Below, piece by piece: positions 24,027 through 35,745 of a stretch of DNA of 64,000 bases; the stretch's first letter is position 1, and every line of letters starts with the position of its first letter. This DNA comes from Pinus tabuliformis (Eukaryota; Streptophyta; Pinopsida; Pinales; Pinaceae), in assembly GCA_031772625.1 (NCBI GenBank), contig CM062815.1:917568979-917632978 (forward strand), read 5' to 3'. The position numbers and the translations under genes are program-made. The notes under the pieces are model-generated. The model had not been told where the DNA came from, ran no database searches, and was given only the letters and a program-made list of their open reading frames with translations.

Positions 24027-24501
24027 TGTTACACAGTAATTTGTCACCATCCCTGTTACTCCTCTTGTCATACCTTGGAGGACCCATCCCAGGAGTTATA
24101 ACAAGTGACAAAGTCTAAAAACACTTGCATTATGTTCCCCTGAGCATGTACTCCAAGTTCCCTGAAGACATCTTCTGCTGATTACCCCTGGAAAGTGATA
24201 TTTTTCCATTGGCGCTAGTTCATAGTATTATACCCACGCCAATGATGAAAATCCTCAAAAGAGGGTGCGACCATTGGCGCCCTGTCTTAGAGCAACAGTC
24301 GCGCCAACCAAATTTAGTCATGCTTTTTGCCTTAATGCACGTCCGACTGTTGTTTCCTTCATTACATGGAGCTTTTCTGAGGATAAAAAGTCAGTCTTTT
24401 GTCGAGCTTTATCCATCTTTATGGCTTTTGAAGCTTTTCTTGGATTTTTCCCATTCATAGAAGTGTGTCCTTGTACATCGAACCCTCCTACCACCTTCAA
24501 C

Positions 24502-24509
24502 TATAAAAG
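24502..24509 (+). promoter_or_regulatory. TATA box of element A LTR
   Basis: TATAAAAG about 475 bases into the LTR, followed by AATAAA 280 bases later. This gives a conventional U3-R-U5 order. The 3' LTR has the same box. Confidence 0.65.
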
Positions 24510-24922
24510 CTTGTCATTGTCCATTAAGACAGGCTAGAGTTTGGGGGGGGAGTGTTGGTGTTAGTGTTATGCTAGTAGTTTGTAATGAAGTTTGGGATGG
24601 AGTTTGTGAGACTTCTGGAGTAAGAGTGCTGTAGATATTGAGTTGTCAGAGTCATGCTAGAGGGGTTATGCTACCGAGATTCTGAGAGAGGGAGAATGCT
24701 GCTGTAGGACATATAACTGCTCGCCCAGCCAAGGGAAAGTTCACAGCGTCGGAACTTGGTTGTAATTTTTCCTTTCTATTATTAATAAATGAGCGACTGC
24801 TGTTATAGTTCCAATCTCGTTATTCATCATAGTAACGTGATTTATTTCCTTTCCGACTGAAGTATACTTGTTATTATCAGTGAATTGTATGCTTGTATCT
24901 GTTTCTTCGTTTGCCTGTGCAG

Positions 24923-25016
24923 GAGCTCACTTATAAGGATCGTGAGGACTGTGACTTTTCGGAACGAGGGAGCGGGGATACGAACCCAACTGCTTCAACC
25001 ATAGCGTGGACTACAG
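24923..25016 (+). other. Exon-like 94-nt block in LTR U5
   Basis: Preceded by TTTGCCTGTGCAG and followed by GTTGGTCC, a plausible acceptor and donor pair. Equivalent blocks of 94 nt and 91 nt occur at the same LTR position in C (40909-41002) and in the composite's last LTR (61683-61773), whose sequences are otherwise very different. Confidence 0.45.
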
Positions 25017-25148
25017 GTTGGTCCCTTCAACTCACTTTTAATATATAAGTAGGAACTTGCGCGGCAACGTGGTTTGTTTGTGGCTAGTTCTGTATTAGGC
25101 TAGTGGGATCGCCTCTGTCCGCAAAGGGGATTTACCTCTCCAACAAAT

Positions 25149-25166
25149 TGGCGACTCCACTGGGGA
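25149..25166 (+). other. Primer-binding site TGGCGACTCCACTGGGGA-type
   Basis: TGGCGACTCCACTGGGG begins three bases after the LTR end. The same site follows the LTRs of C (41143) and of the composite (36761, G for A at one position). This primer type is used by Tat/Ogre-like plant elements. I am not certain which tRNA it pairs with. Confidence 0.8.
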
Positions 25167-26688
25167 ATTCGTTCCGTGTCTTGCATGTCAGTCGTTCTAT
25201 GCCTTACATGTCAGTCTTTCTCGCTTGTCATAAACTTTCTGGGTCGATTCTGAGATTTCTACTTACTGTGTGAATCTTCTGGTCATTATCATTCAGACCC
25301 TAGGCTGTCTTATTTACTTCCTGTTTCAGTCAACTCGCTTGGCGCGGTTTTTCTTCTCACAGTCGCGCCAGTTGGCACAGGTTGCTCCACAGACACCCGC
25401 GCCAATTCCCTCTTAGCGCGAGTTGCAGGTTCACAGTCGCGCCAACCCTGTGAATTTTGCCTGTTTAGTACTTGATAGCCCTTCAAACTCTGCTTTTCAT
25501 ATCTTTTCCTACTTCTGGGAGTGTGCTGGACCTTAGTGTGGCTTTGCATGTCGATTATCGAGTCAGTTGGTCATTTGTTTCCCGCGCACATCTGGTAGTT
25601 GTTGGAATTTGATATCCTATATTTTCGAGTGAGTTACCTCTATCTTGCTTGGATCTTACTTGACTTGATTGAACGTCTTCGTGCTCCTTTGCTTGACAGT
25701 TCGTCTTCTTGTTTCTGAAATGGTTCTGTGTCCATTGACTAAGTTGTAGTTGTGTTTGTGGATATCTCCTAAAAAGTTTGTTTACATGCATCATGCCATT
25801 TAAAAAAAAAAATCAAAAAACAAAAGAGCTTTTTGCATTATTAGTTTGCATTATTAGTTAGCTTTTCTTATTGTTTATTGCTTTTGAAAAAGGAAAAAGA
25901 AAAACTTTTATTTCCCGTTAGTAGCTGCATTAGGATCTATGGTGCTTGTTTGATAATCATTTTGTTTGAAAAATATCTCTACTCTTCTGTACGTAGGATT
26001 CATCGAACAAAACGGTATAATTACAGCATATAGATTGCATTTAGGAACTTTGGAGAGACCACATACGGTAGGACCAGAAACAGAGACATAATTAAAGATA
26101 AACCTTAAAATGAACTCAATGAACATAACAACGCATTGGAACATAACGCAAACACTCTAGAGGTCTAGGTTAGAGACGTGTTCCGGCATCGTTAAACCTG
26201 GTAGTTTATCGTAGAGTGGTTGGGTGATTCCTCCACGGTGAAACGGTAGCTGCCAATACGGACTGTGCTCCCACGTACCGTAGAGTATATATTGGGAGAC
26301 CCCTATAGGAATAAAGCCTTTATCCATAGGAAGCCGTGTTAGCCGCCCTACGATTTGCAATGCAGTGAACACAGCATTCACGAAGATCGACCACCCGTAC
26401 CCTAAAAAGTATTCTGTGGTTTTGCGAAAAGTTTGGCACACCCTCTACCTAGAATTCCAGAGCAGTCACTTTTGATCCTTTTCGGACTCCCTAAACGAAA
26501 AGGTGCCTATGAGAGTCTTGTCACTTCGTGCTCATTAAATATTCGAAGGAGACTAGAGTCATCTTTTACCCTTTTCTCGACTCTTAAAAAGTGAAAAGGA
26601 CAAGTTTAAGTCGGTGTCTTAAAATTTATTTGACCACGATTACACACCCCGGTTAAGATTTGCTTAGCTTGAGTAGGACTCTTTCTCA
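25167..26688 (+). other. Element A leader, with conserved block and three hairpins
   Basis: About 1.5 kb without a convincing gene. The part 26159-26460 is strongly conserved in C, D and E (GACGTGTTCCGGC...TTGGGAGACCCCTATAGGAA...GGTTTGGCACACCCTCT). Just downstream are three hairpins: CCTTTTCG/CGAAAAGG (26477-26503, loop GACTCCCTAAA), CTTCG/CGAAG (26524-26548) and CCTTTTC/GAAAAGG (26570-26599). The minus-strand frames here are shadows. Confidence 0.7.
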
Positions 26689-28823
26689 ATGGCTTCCTTC
26701 TCTGGGCCCACCGGCCAAGGTGGTCCCCCGGCTGGTCCCACTCCTACTGTCGGAAATGTTGGGGTTCAGTACATGGCAACTTTGTCTTTGCCTGGATTCA
26801 CCATCGGTTTGCCCGTATGGTTGTTTCCAAACTCGGTGGTCTCGAGTGTGATAACTTCTGCTCCGAATGAACCCACCTCCCAGGTAAGACCCACTTCGAA
26901 TGTTACTTCCGAGGTCAATGCCGTCCAAACCACCACGGTAAACAAGGCCTCGAAAGCAAAGAAGAAAGGGAAACCGAAGAATAAGCCAGATCAACCCAAG
27001 CAGGAAGCCCCTAACCCTCCGCCCGAGAATGGTGCCAAACGCAAACCCAAGTATCCTTGTTTTATCTGTGATGAGGATCACTATACAAAGGACTGCTCCA
27101 GATGGTCCGAAGTTAGTCGTTTGTTGAAAGGCACTCCCGGGACTCCTGCGGTGCTTAAAGAACCCTTTCCCTCACAGCAAACTCAAAAAACTCAAATGGT
27201 GGCTGACCCATCTCAGCCTCCCTCTTCCTTTGGTTCTCAAGTGTTTATGGCTGGAACGATACCCATCAATATCAGTACTCGAACAAAAGATTACCCGCCA
27301 TCTACCGGGAAGGAGCCTGAGATACCCTCTAGTGCTCCTCCGTTCAGTTCGGGTCCACCACCACCTCCTCCACCCGAACAACGTCTTGCTGATTCCAAGG
27401 TGGACCGTTCCCCTTCTTCGCCTACTGCTGCATCCTCATCTTCTACTTCGCCTGGTGAACCTCTGGATTCAAGTAACCAGGTGGCTAAGAAGAAAAAGAA
27501 GAAGAAGACAAAGAAGAAGAAGACCCCTAAACCAGAGGTTAAAGGTATAACCCAAGTCGAGCCACCTTGTGCTCCTCCGCGGAAGGTCAAATTTCCTTGT
27601 AAGTTGTGCAAGGAAGACCACCTTCTCCGCGATTGTCCTGGCATTCCCAGGGTTTTAGAAGTATGGTCTCATGATCCAGACCGCCCTGCATCGTCCTCTG
27701 TCGATCATGGCGATGTTACCTTATCACCTGGAAACGGTAAGGGAAAAGAGAAGATTCGAATCCCTTGTAAACTTTGTGAAGGCAATCATCCCCTTCACCT
27801 TTGTCCATTCATGGATAGAGCCACTATTGTATTGGAAAGTCTTACAGCTCCCTCAACCCAACTTCCTACTGGTTATCAACGTCTTTCTGCAATTGCAGAA
27901 CGTTCCCCTGCTGACAAAGAAATCAACCAAGATTCCTCTCTTGTCCAGCCTCCTCTTCCTGAATCTGTTTCTGTCAAGCCTGTTCCAGACCAACCATTGG
28001 TCGGAAAGAGTGTCGACTCGAGTTCACCACCCGCCGACCACTCTATTTCGGAAGAGCATCATTCTCATGTTCTTCTCGTCTCCTCAGATTCTCCTACATC
28101 TGAGAGTCCTACTGTGCTCTCTCCTGAGCAGGGGGGCAATCATACGATTCCCCCACCAAGTAGTTCAGTCGCTTCCTTCGACTGGAGACGTTTGACTACC
28201 TTCCGCCTCCCATCCCATGTGCCTCTCTGGGTCATGGTACACGCCTATGACAAGGCAATACCTGGCACTGTTTTGGATGAGGGTGCAGGTGTTAGTCTTA
28301 TGTCTGCCACTACTTGGCAAGCTTTAGGTTCCCCACAGCTTGTGCCCGTAGCATCGAATCTGACTGCTTTTGACGGAGGAACTAGCCAACCATTAGGGAT
28401 CCTTCCAAAGTTCCCTATTACTTTGGGAGGCAAGACCGTCTATATAGACGTATCGGTTACCCAAGGTGCTTTAGATTTCAATCTTCTCCTTGGTCGTGAC
28501 TATGTTTATGCCATGGGGCCCTTATTTCTTCACTTTTCCGTGTGGTTTTCTTTCCACACAATGGACGAATTGTGACTATCGATCAATTATCGTTCGTTAG
28601 TCCACGGGTCCCCCCTGCGCAGTCGTCATCCCCTCCTGGTGTTTATCCACCAGTTGCATCTGCCTCACCGCAGGTCAACTACGTGGCCACCTATCCCATG
28701 CCTGTATCCAGCGATGCCACCGTCGTGCATAGTGTCCTAGGGGCATTGGGTCCTGACTTCCGAGATGTTGACCTCCCACCGGGAGAGGCACTCTTGGAAG
28801 CCCCGGCTTCCTGTTCATTATGA
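26689..28823 (+). pseudogene. Gag-protease gene of element A, frameshifted near the end
   Basis: The frame 26689-28575 (628 codons) starts MASFSGPT. Residues 29-46 are a hydrophobic segment (MATLSLPGFTIGLPVWLF) found in all relatives. Three Cys-His knuckles with CX2CX3HX4C spacing lie near residues 124-136, 304-316 and 360-372, separated by Lys-rich and Pro/Ser-rich linkers. A retropepsin-like domain is near 500-620: LDEGAGVS replaces the usual D(T/S)GA, and DFNLLLGRDYVYAMG matches the protease C-terminal motif. Homology to E continues in another frame (28542-28823, FFPHNGRIVTIDQLSF), so one indel near 28545 ends the original frame early. There is no pol domain. Confidence 0.8.
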
Positions 28824-31545
28824 TGACAGTCGGGTGGAGCATAGTTCCTGATCTTGTGTCAAGCTCATTAAAAAATGAAACAAGGGTTATGAGGATAGTT
28901 CTTTTACTGCGTCAACCTCATTAAAAAATGAAACAACTCCCTTTCCAAATCGAGTCTTTTGATTAAGATCTCGTAACATACCAGTCGAGTCTTTCACAGA
29001 TCTCGAGAGTGAACCTTCATTCCATCCACCTCGTTGAATGCAATGAAGCTTGGGGGGCATGTACCTCGATTTGTATTATCATGCTGGGGGCATGCAACAA
29101 ATTTTTTTTTAACAAACATAGTTTTTTCGTTTCAAGCTTGCGTAAACATGAAACCGAATTCAAGCATAGTTTTTCATTTCAAGCTTGTGTAAACATGAAA
29201 TCGAATCAGAGCACAGTTCGTTTTCCTGTGTCAAGCTCCTTAAAAAATGAAATTAGGCGGCGGAGCATAGTTCATTTTCCTATGTCAAGCTCCTTAAAAA
29301 ATGAAACTAGGTCTATCCGAGCATAGTTCTTTTCCTGTGTCAAGCTCGTTAAAAAATGAAACAAATCCTCCTCTACTTGAGTCGAGAGCCGAGCATAGTT
29401 CTTTTCCTGTGTCAAGCTCGTTAAAAAATGAAACAAATCCTCCTCTACTTGAGTCGAGAGTTTGACTAGATCTCAAATGTTAAGTTGAATATTTAGGTTA
29501 GTTAGTTTTGCATAATTTTCTTATAGTTTAGGTCGGGTCTTCCAAACGATCTCATTCATGAACCTTCATCCATCTGGTTGAATGAAATAAAGCTGGGGGG
29601 CATGCGCTCTAGCAGTTACGCTTAGGGGGCATCAAGCATAGTTTTCTCTTTGTTTCAAGCTTGTGTAAAAATGAAACTACTTCCAAGCAAAGTTCTCTAT
29701 GGTTCAAGCTTGTGTAAAAATGAACCCATACCTGATTCACATCCCGTGATTGCCTTTTATCTGCTAAATTCTGCTATATGAGCCTTGGTTGTTTCATTCC
29801 ATCGCCACCATCTCTTTGGCTGGTCATATGCTTTCACTTGGTTGTTTATCCTTTCCTGAGGAACCGCAGCAATGAGTGGTTTTATTAGCCAGCCTCTTGA
29901 CCTTTACGTGTTTCAAGTAAAGTTCCACCATTACCGGAACCAGTTGCTATCCCTTATACCACTCGTTCCTTCAGGACGAGTCGCCTTTACGCTCTTTTCT
30001 GACTCGTAAAATATGAAAAGATTGCCGAGTATTTTTCCCTTTTTGACTCGTTAAAGAAAACAAAAATGGAGGTCCGCTTTCAGCTCTTTTCTGACCATTT
30101 AAAGAGGAAAAGATTGCCGAGTTTTCCCTCTTGACTCGTTAAATGTTAATAAGGGGCGGTCGTTTTAAGTTCTTTTTGTCGACCGTTACAACTTAAAAAG
30201 ATTACTGGGTTTTGTCGTTTCGAACTCGTTAGTGGTCATGAAGCGACGTGGTATTGACCGCTTTTTTACTTTTTCAGGTCAAAATCACTATTTACGAAAA
30301 GTACTCCTCGATTGTAATGATCGGGCGGTTCTTTCGGGTATTATTTTATACTTTTTCAGGCCCGAGAGACACAACTTTACGAAAAAGAACACCCCTGGAG
30401 TTTCCTTTTTGCGGTCTTTTCAAACTCTCTAAACGTGAAAAGACACCGAGTTCTTCCTTTGTCAGACTCGTTAAAACTTAATGACATCGGATTTTGTCAC
30501 AACACAAGCATATGCTATCCCCATCAAGCTTGTTAAAAATAACTGGGGTACTCGCCAGAAATGGTGGGGGAAAATAAAATTTTTTGAACCGTAACGGCAG
30601 TATGTCGCTCTTGAACATGGCACTTTTTGCTTTCGTGTCCAGGGTGGGGATATTTCATCTCATATCTTTCACTTGCTTCCATGGATTTGGGTACCCTATT
30701 TGACCTCTCATTCACTCATTGCCTCGTCATAATGACCTTTGATACATTGATGTCAAATACTGCCAATTCCGTTAATGTGCCGCCGATATGTTCAAGAGAA
30801 GTTGACCTCTGCAAATAAACAACCTCCCTCTGATAGTTCGCACAATCTTGATTCACGACATTATCTCTCTGTCTCGTGTTAATGATGTGGGAAACATTAT
30901 GGCCCACCTTCGATCAAGGTCACTCCCTGTCGACTTCAGCTCATTATCCAGGAAGATGACCTAGAGACTCCCTTCCGGTGCCTTGGAGCCTGCATGCCTC
31001 AATGGCAAGTTCTTCGTGTTCGACGTGAGGGTTTTCATCATTCGCCTCCGATCGAATGATTCTACGGGTGTTCAACTTCAGTTCATTAATTCACACGCCG
31101 TAGATTGTACCTATAGTACCTTGAGGGCCATTGTCATTATTGGTGGTACCTCTCGCGTCTATTAACAGTTTCCATTATTGACTGGTAATCAGGTGATGTT
31201 CATGCATGTTCGACTTCAGCTCATATATTCACATGCTTGGACCTGTACTCTTGTTTGGGTCGAGATGGAGCGCAAGACCCTGGATTGTGTCTGTTGTAAT
31301 CCAGGCGTGATTCTTGGTACTTGACTCATTCACTGGATGGCTGCGACCATACCTGAGTCAGTTCATTGATCCTCATCAGATGGCTGCGTCCATGCTATGG
31401 ATCTATTTTGTTATGTACTCTCTTATGGATGGCTGCGACCATGCCACGTACGTCATATGTTTGGGTTATCACTACAGGTTCTCGGCGGCGGCTATATATG
31501 TTCTTGCAAAGCTTTTCACCCCTCTCTCTCGCTCGGGCCTCATGC
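28824..31545 (+). other. Element A 3' non-coding tail with hairpin arrays
   Basis: First array about 28850-29470 and 29640-29726: stems flanking AAGCTTGTGTAAA or AAGCTCGTTAAAA loops, e.g. GTTTCA/TGAAAC (29129-29154), ATTTCA/TGAAAT (29176-29201), GTTTCA/TGAAAC (29652-29677) and GGTTCA/TGAACC (29701-29726). Second array about 29990-30480: CTTTTC...GAAAAG-type stems with GACTCGT(T)AAA loops. 30480-31545 is related at low identity to the tails of C-E (e.g. GTACCTTGAGGG(T/C)CAT near 31110). No credible gene. Confidence 0.75.
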
Positions 31546-31558
31546 TTTGGGGGGCATC
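31546..31558 (+). other. Polypurine tract of element A
   Basis: TTTGGGGGGCATC directly precedes TGTTACATAG. C and the composite use TTTAGGGGGCA(T/A)C. Confidence 0.8.
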
Positions 31559-32676
31559 TGTTACATAGTAATTTGTCACCATCCCTGTTACTCCTCTTGT
31601 CATACCTTGGAGGACCCATCCCAGGAGTTATAAGAAGTGACAAAGTCTAAAAACACTTGCATTATGTTCCCCTGAGCATGTACTCCAAGTTCCCTGAAGA
31701 CATCTTCTGCTGATTACCCCTGGAAAGTGATCTGTTTCCATTGGCGCTAGTTCACAGTATTATACCCGCGCCAATGATGAAAATCCTCAAAAGAGGGTGC
31801 GACCATTGGCGCCCTGTCTTAGAGCAACAGTTGCGCCAACCAAATTTAGTCATGCGTTTTGCCTTAATGCACGTCCGACTGTTGTTTCCTTCATTACATG
31901 GAGCTTTTCTGAGGATAAAAAGTCAGTCTTTTGTCGAGCTTTATCCATCTTTATGGCTTTTGAAGCTTTTCTTGGATTTTTCCCATTCACAGAAGTGTGT
32001 CCTTGTACATCGAACCCTCCTACCACCTTCAACTATAAAAGCTTGTCATTGTCCATTAAGACAGGCTAGAGTTTGGGGGAGAGTGTTGGTGTTAGTGTTA
32101 TGCTAGTAGTTTGTAATGAAGTTTGGGATGGAGTTTGTGAGACTTCTGGAGTAAGAGTGCTGTAGATATTGAGTTGTCAGAGTCATGCTAGAGGGGTTAT
32201 GCTACCGAGATTCTGAGAGAGGGAGAATGCTGCTGCAGGACATATAACTGCTCGCCCAGCCAAGGGAAAGTTCACAGCGTCGGAACTTGGTTGTAATTTT
32301 TCCTTTATATTATTAATAAATGAGCGACTGCTGTTATAGTTCCAATCTCGTTATTCATCATAGTAACGTGATTTATTTCATTTCCAACTGAAGTATACTT
32401 GTTATTATCAGTGAATTGTATGCTTGTATCTGTTTCTTCGTTTGCCTGTGCAGGAGCTCACTTATAAGGATCGTGAGGACTGTGACTTGTCGGAACGAGG
32501 GAGCGGGGATACGAACCCAACTGCTTCAACCATAGCGTGGACTACAGGTTGGTCCCTTCAACTCACTTTTAATATATAAGTAGGAACTTGCACGGCAGCG
32601 TGGTTTGTTTGTGGCTAGTTCTGTATTAGGCTAGTGGGATCGCCTCTGTCCGCAGAGGGGATTTACCTCTCCAACA
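31559..32676 (+). mobile_element. Element A 3' LTR
   Basis: 1118 bp, same ends and internal signals as the 5' LTR. Followed by ACAAT at 32677-32681. Confidence 0.92.
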
Positions 32677-32681
32677 ACAAT

Positions 32682-34060
32682 GAATGATCAACCAGTAACA
32701 ATAGGAAATAGTTTACATAATGTTACTAGTAATTAAATCAAGATTACATGGTAGATTTCTGAGTAAATAGTTACTCATAAATATGGTTTCAATGCAGAAG
32801 AGTAAAAGAAAAAAAAACTAATAACAGACTCATTAGACAAATGGAGTAGATAACTAAGCCATAAGAAAGGAATTCATATTGATAGAAGTGCACAAATATA
32901 AATCCAATAATATAATTCTGCTATCAAAACAAATGAAATTTGTATTAAAAATAATAGTATTCAAAATGTAGATTGATTAAACCTAGTCTCTTGCCCAATT
33001 ATTTTAATCGCTTACAACCTCCTCCAAAAAATAAACTCTGTTATTAAAACAAGAACTGCAATAACGTAAACTTTTCTCCCCACACATAGTTTAGATTTGC
33101 AAAAGATAAATCCCAATAATCCCCAGAATTGAGGTTGATCCTATCACACTACAACAGTGAAACTCCTATTACAATAGTTCTTTAAGAATTTGAGAATTGC
33201 ATAGAAGAGAGAACCCCTCGCCCATCTCCCTCATTTATTCATTCTACAAACCACCATTTATAATTACAAAAATGAATTTCAAATAGGAGAGTTGTTGAAG
33301 AATAATTCTTCTCCAACAATTTTCATTGATCCAAATTCTTTTTCCCTCTTGCTGGAGTAATACCATTGAATGAGCTCTTATCCTCCTCATCTCTTTAACT
33401 ATTCTCTTGCCAAAACCAATCAAATTTTAATTAAAATACAAATTAAAATATAAAATATAAAATCTGGAAAATAAAACATCTTCCAATCAAAACTTAATTA
33501 AATAAATAAATAAATAAAAGGAAATATGAGATTTTCATTAATCCTTGTAAAGATCCTATTGGTCAAATAGAAGATATTTGAATGGATCTGCATTTAGCAG
33601 AGGCTATGGGAAAATGAAAATGCAAAAAATTAAACTCAGAAAATTAGTATTGTTTACAAATTCGAAGCTTGATCTTCTGCTAAATTTAAGACTCCTTAAA
33701 TGTATGAATTTGGTCATGCAACCACTTCAGATATATTCTCCATGATTTTATCTATCCAATTAGTCATATTGTGCCTCATTTGGCCAAGTAAAACTCAATT
33801 TATGAAGAGTCAAAACTGCCAGAATTATAGAAAAATTATTGACTCGACTAAAAGTAGAAAACATTTAATTAAAAATTTAATCCTAAATTAAATTAATCAG
33901 GTATTATTTAATTAAGATTAATTTAAAAATATTATATTAATTACAAAATAACTATATATAACTAAAATAAATTTTAATTAAAAATTTAAATGAATTAAAA
34001 ATGAATTAAGATTATAATTAAAATATAATATATTATAATTTAAATATAATATATAATTAA
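32682..34060. other. Very AT-rich flank, no gene seen
   Basis: Continues the DNA left of element A. Its first ~55 bases resemble 23960-24020, a local direct repeat around the insertion site. A minus-strand TATAAATGG near 33255 could be part of an old LTR promoter, but no LTR ends are visible. 33890-34060 is almost pure A/T. Confidence 0.5.
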
Positions 34061-34232
34061 GCTCCCACGGGGGTAGGCGAGTTGGTAATCACAATGCGGT
34101 GAAGTTCATTAGAAAGGCAGGCTCCGTACTGAAGGTCACGAGTTCAAATCCTCCGGACTTCCACTAGCGTTGTATAGAGGGGCAAGCGCAACTCCCAGTA
34201 GTTATAGAGGTAGCGGTCAGAATCGACCCCGT
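34061..34232 (+). mobile_element. tRNA-derived SINE, 5' part
   Basis: A polymerase III-type A box (TAGGCGAGTTGG, 34074-34085) and B box (GAGTTCAAATCC, 34140-34151) are spaced as in plant SINEs. A non-tRNA body follows, ending ...GACCCCGT. The SINE resumes after the composite at 61918 (GCGAGTCGCAAGGCTGCCC) and ends at the TA repeat. It is not a tRNA gene: no cloverleaf fits and the body is far too long. Confidence 0.7.
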
Positions 34233-34237
34233 ATAAC
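34233..34237. repeat. Target-site duplication ATAAC of the composite, left copy
   Basis: ATAAC precedes TGTTATAGAC and recurs at 61913-61917 directly after CCCCACAACA. This ties the two ends, 27.7 kb apart, to one insertion. Confidence 0.85.
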
Positions 34238-35213
34238 TGTTATAGACATTTTTGTGCCTTACAGCATGAAGCATGAAATGTCCATAATTACAGGGATCCA
34301 AAGTCCCTAAACATGTTTTTCTTACCCCTAGAGGAACAAGGTTAGCAAACCACAGCACTTCAGATCAGTTCTCCACCTGAAAACACTTAAAAACAGGCAA
34401 TTTCAGGATCATGTCAGCTGCCCCATTGAGCATCTGCGCTGAATGTCAACTGCTCCACTCTGTACCTGCACTGAATGTCAAAAGTACTGAAGGCTACTTG
34501 CGTTGGGCGAGATTGGCCAAGTGGCACAGTCATTCTGCAAGGTGTCAGATGCCCAGGAAGCTTCCAAAAGACACTTGGATCAGCAAATTCACCCTATGAT
34601 GAGTAAGAGGTCCTTAAACTCCAAGTGGAAGCTAGGATCTCCAAGTGGACTCAAGAACTGAAGTTTAACTGAAGAGAGAGAGGACACAAGTCAGCTTCAT
34701 GTCAGTCTCAAGCTGACTCATCCTTTCTCCAAATATCCTATATATAGAGCTCTCTCATGAGGTCTAAGGAGGCTGGAATTTTGTGCAAAGTAAGAAAGTG
34801 CTGTTGGTTTGAGTTTAGAACTATTGGGTGATTGCTTTGAAGGGGGTGAAGAGGAGATTTCTTGCTGCTGGGAGGTGTTGCTGGATTGGGCCTCTATGGT
34901 TGTAACACTCTCAGAACTTTACTTCTTCCATTAATAAAGCATTTGAGGTTCTTCTATATACATGTGTTTCAATGATGTATTGTTGTACTTGTGTATTTGA
35001 TTTATTCTAATCCTTGAATCAGTTATGAATGTATGCTTCTTGTAGTTTCCCTCTCTTGCCTTTTTGCAGGATATTTGTGTAGCTGGGAGCAAGCAGAAAG
35101 GAGAGAAGACTGGATCAACAATAGCGAAAGACATCGGTTGGTGGATCTCTTTCTCTTCTCTTTACTTTCATAAAAAAGAAATCTTAAATAGCTTTGCTTT
35201 CTGTTGTTGCTGA
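34238..35213 (+). mobile_element. Composite: first LTR, inner end missing
   Basis: Near-identical to 60851-61820. Homology ends inside U5 at GTTGTTGCTG, where sequence jumps to the 3' internal tail. A terminal hairpin GACATTT/AAATGTC is at 34245-34282. Confidence 0.88.
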
Positions 35214-35745
35214 TATTCACACCACGTGGATTGTACTGTCGTACCTTGAGGGTCATTATCATTATCGGTGATTCCTCTCACGCTTGTTAACGGTTTACAT
35301 CATTGACCGGTAATCAAGCGATGTCTTTCCATGTTCAACTTCAGTGCAATTCTCACATGGATCGACTTGTACTTAGAGTGAAGATTGAACGAGTTTGAAG
35401 ACCCCGGATCTAGTTTTATCCATCCGGGCTGCGATATATATTCAGGAAATATAAAGACATTTGACATGTACATCATTGCAGCAGATGATCATCCTACTCA
35501 AAGGATGATAATTTCAGCAGAGAATTATCAGTCTACCATCAAACGATCGTCTGTTATATGTACCAAAATGAATTTATAAAGCTGAGCATGGGAATGCCTG
35601 TCTCAGCTAGATCATGAAAGGAGAATGAAAAATAATGTATTGTATTGTATTTTATTACAGGTCACCTCTCAGCGATTGAATGAACTTCGGATCCTCCTGA
35701 TAAAGCATTTCACCCGATAAACGACCTCATACTTTAGGGGGCAAC
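35214..35745 (+). other. Composite: 3' internal fragment before second LTR
   Basis: Matches the last ~530 bases of the tail in E (from about 55463) up to the polypurine tract TTTAGGGGGCAAC. It carries none of the coding region. Confidence 0.88.

Larger units (their letters stand above)
24027..25145 (+). mobile_element. Element A 5' LTR
   Basis: TGTTACACAG...CCTCTCCAACA, 1119 bp. It opens with a hairpin (TTTGTCAC 24040-24047 / GTGACAAA 24105-24112, with inner ACTCCT/AGGAGT). TATAAAAG is at 24502-24509 and AATAAA at 24784-24789. An exon-like block bounded by CAG and GTTGGT lies at 24923-25016. Confidence 0.92.
24027..32676 (+). mobile_element. Element A: Tat-like gag-protease-only LTR retrotransposon
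   Basis: Complete 8.65 kb element with 1.12 kb LTRs, TSD ACAAT, primer site, long leader, one gag-protease gene (26689-28823, frameshifted near its end) and a 2.7 kb non-coding tail with hairpin arrays. No reverse transcriptase, RNase H or integrase. The LTRs differ at about 20 positions by my reading (near 2%), so it is fairly young. Same plan as C, D and E further right, but from a diverged subfamily. Confidence 0.92.

Noticed and set aside
26157..26441. Minus-strand 94-codon frame, with equivalents of 107 codons at 49260-49583 and 51351-51674
   Set aside because: It lies antisense over the conserved leader block. Differences between copies include frame disruptions and there is no known domain, so RNA-level conservation explains it better.
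27230..27644. Arg-rich plus frame and Phe-rich minus frame within element A
   Set aside because: Shadow frames of the Lys-rich linker of gag-pro. The same shadows appear over the linkers of C, D and E.
34061..34160. Possible functional tRNA gene
   Set aside because: A and B boxes are present, but no cloverleaf with acceptor stem can be drawn and a long non-tRNA body follows. It fits a SINE.
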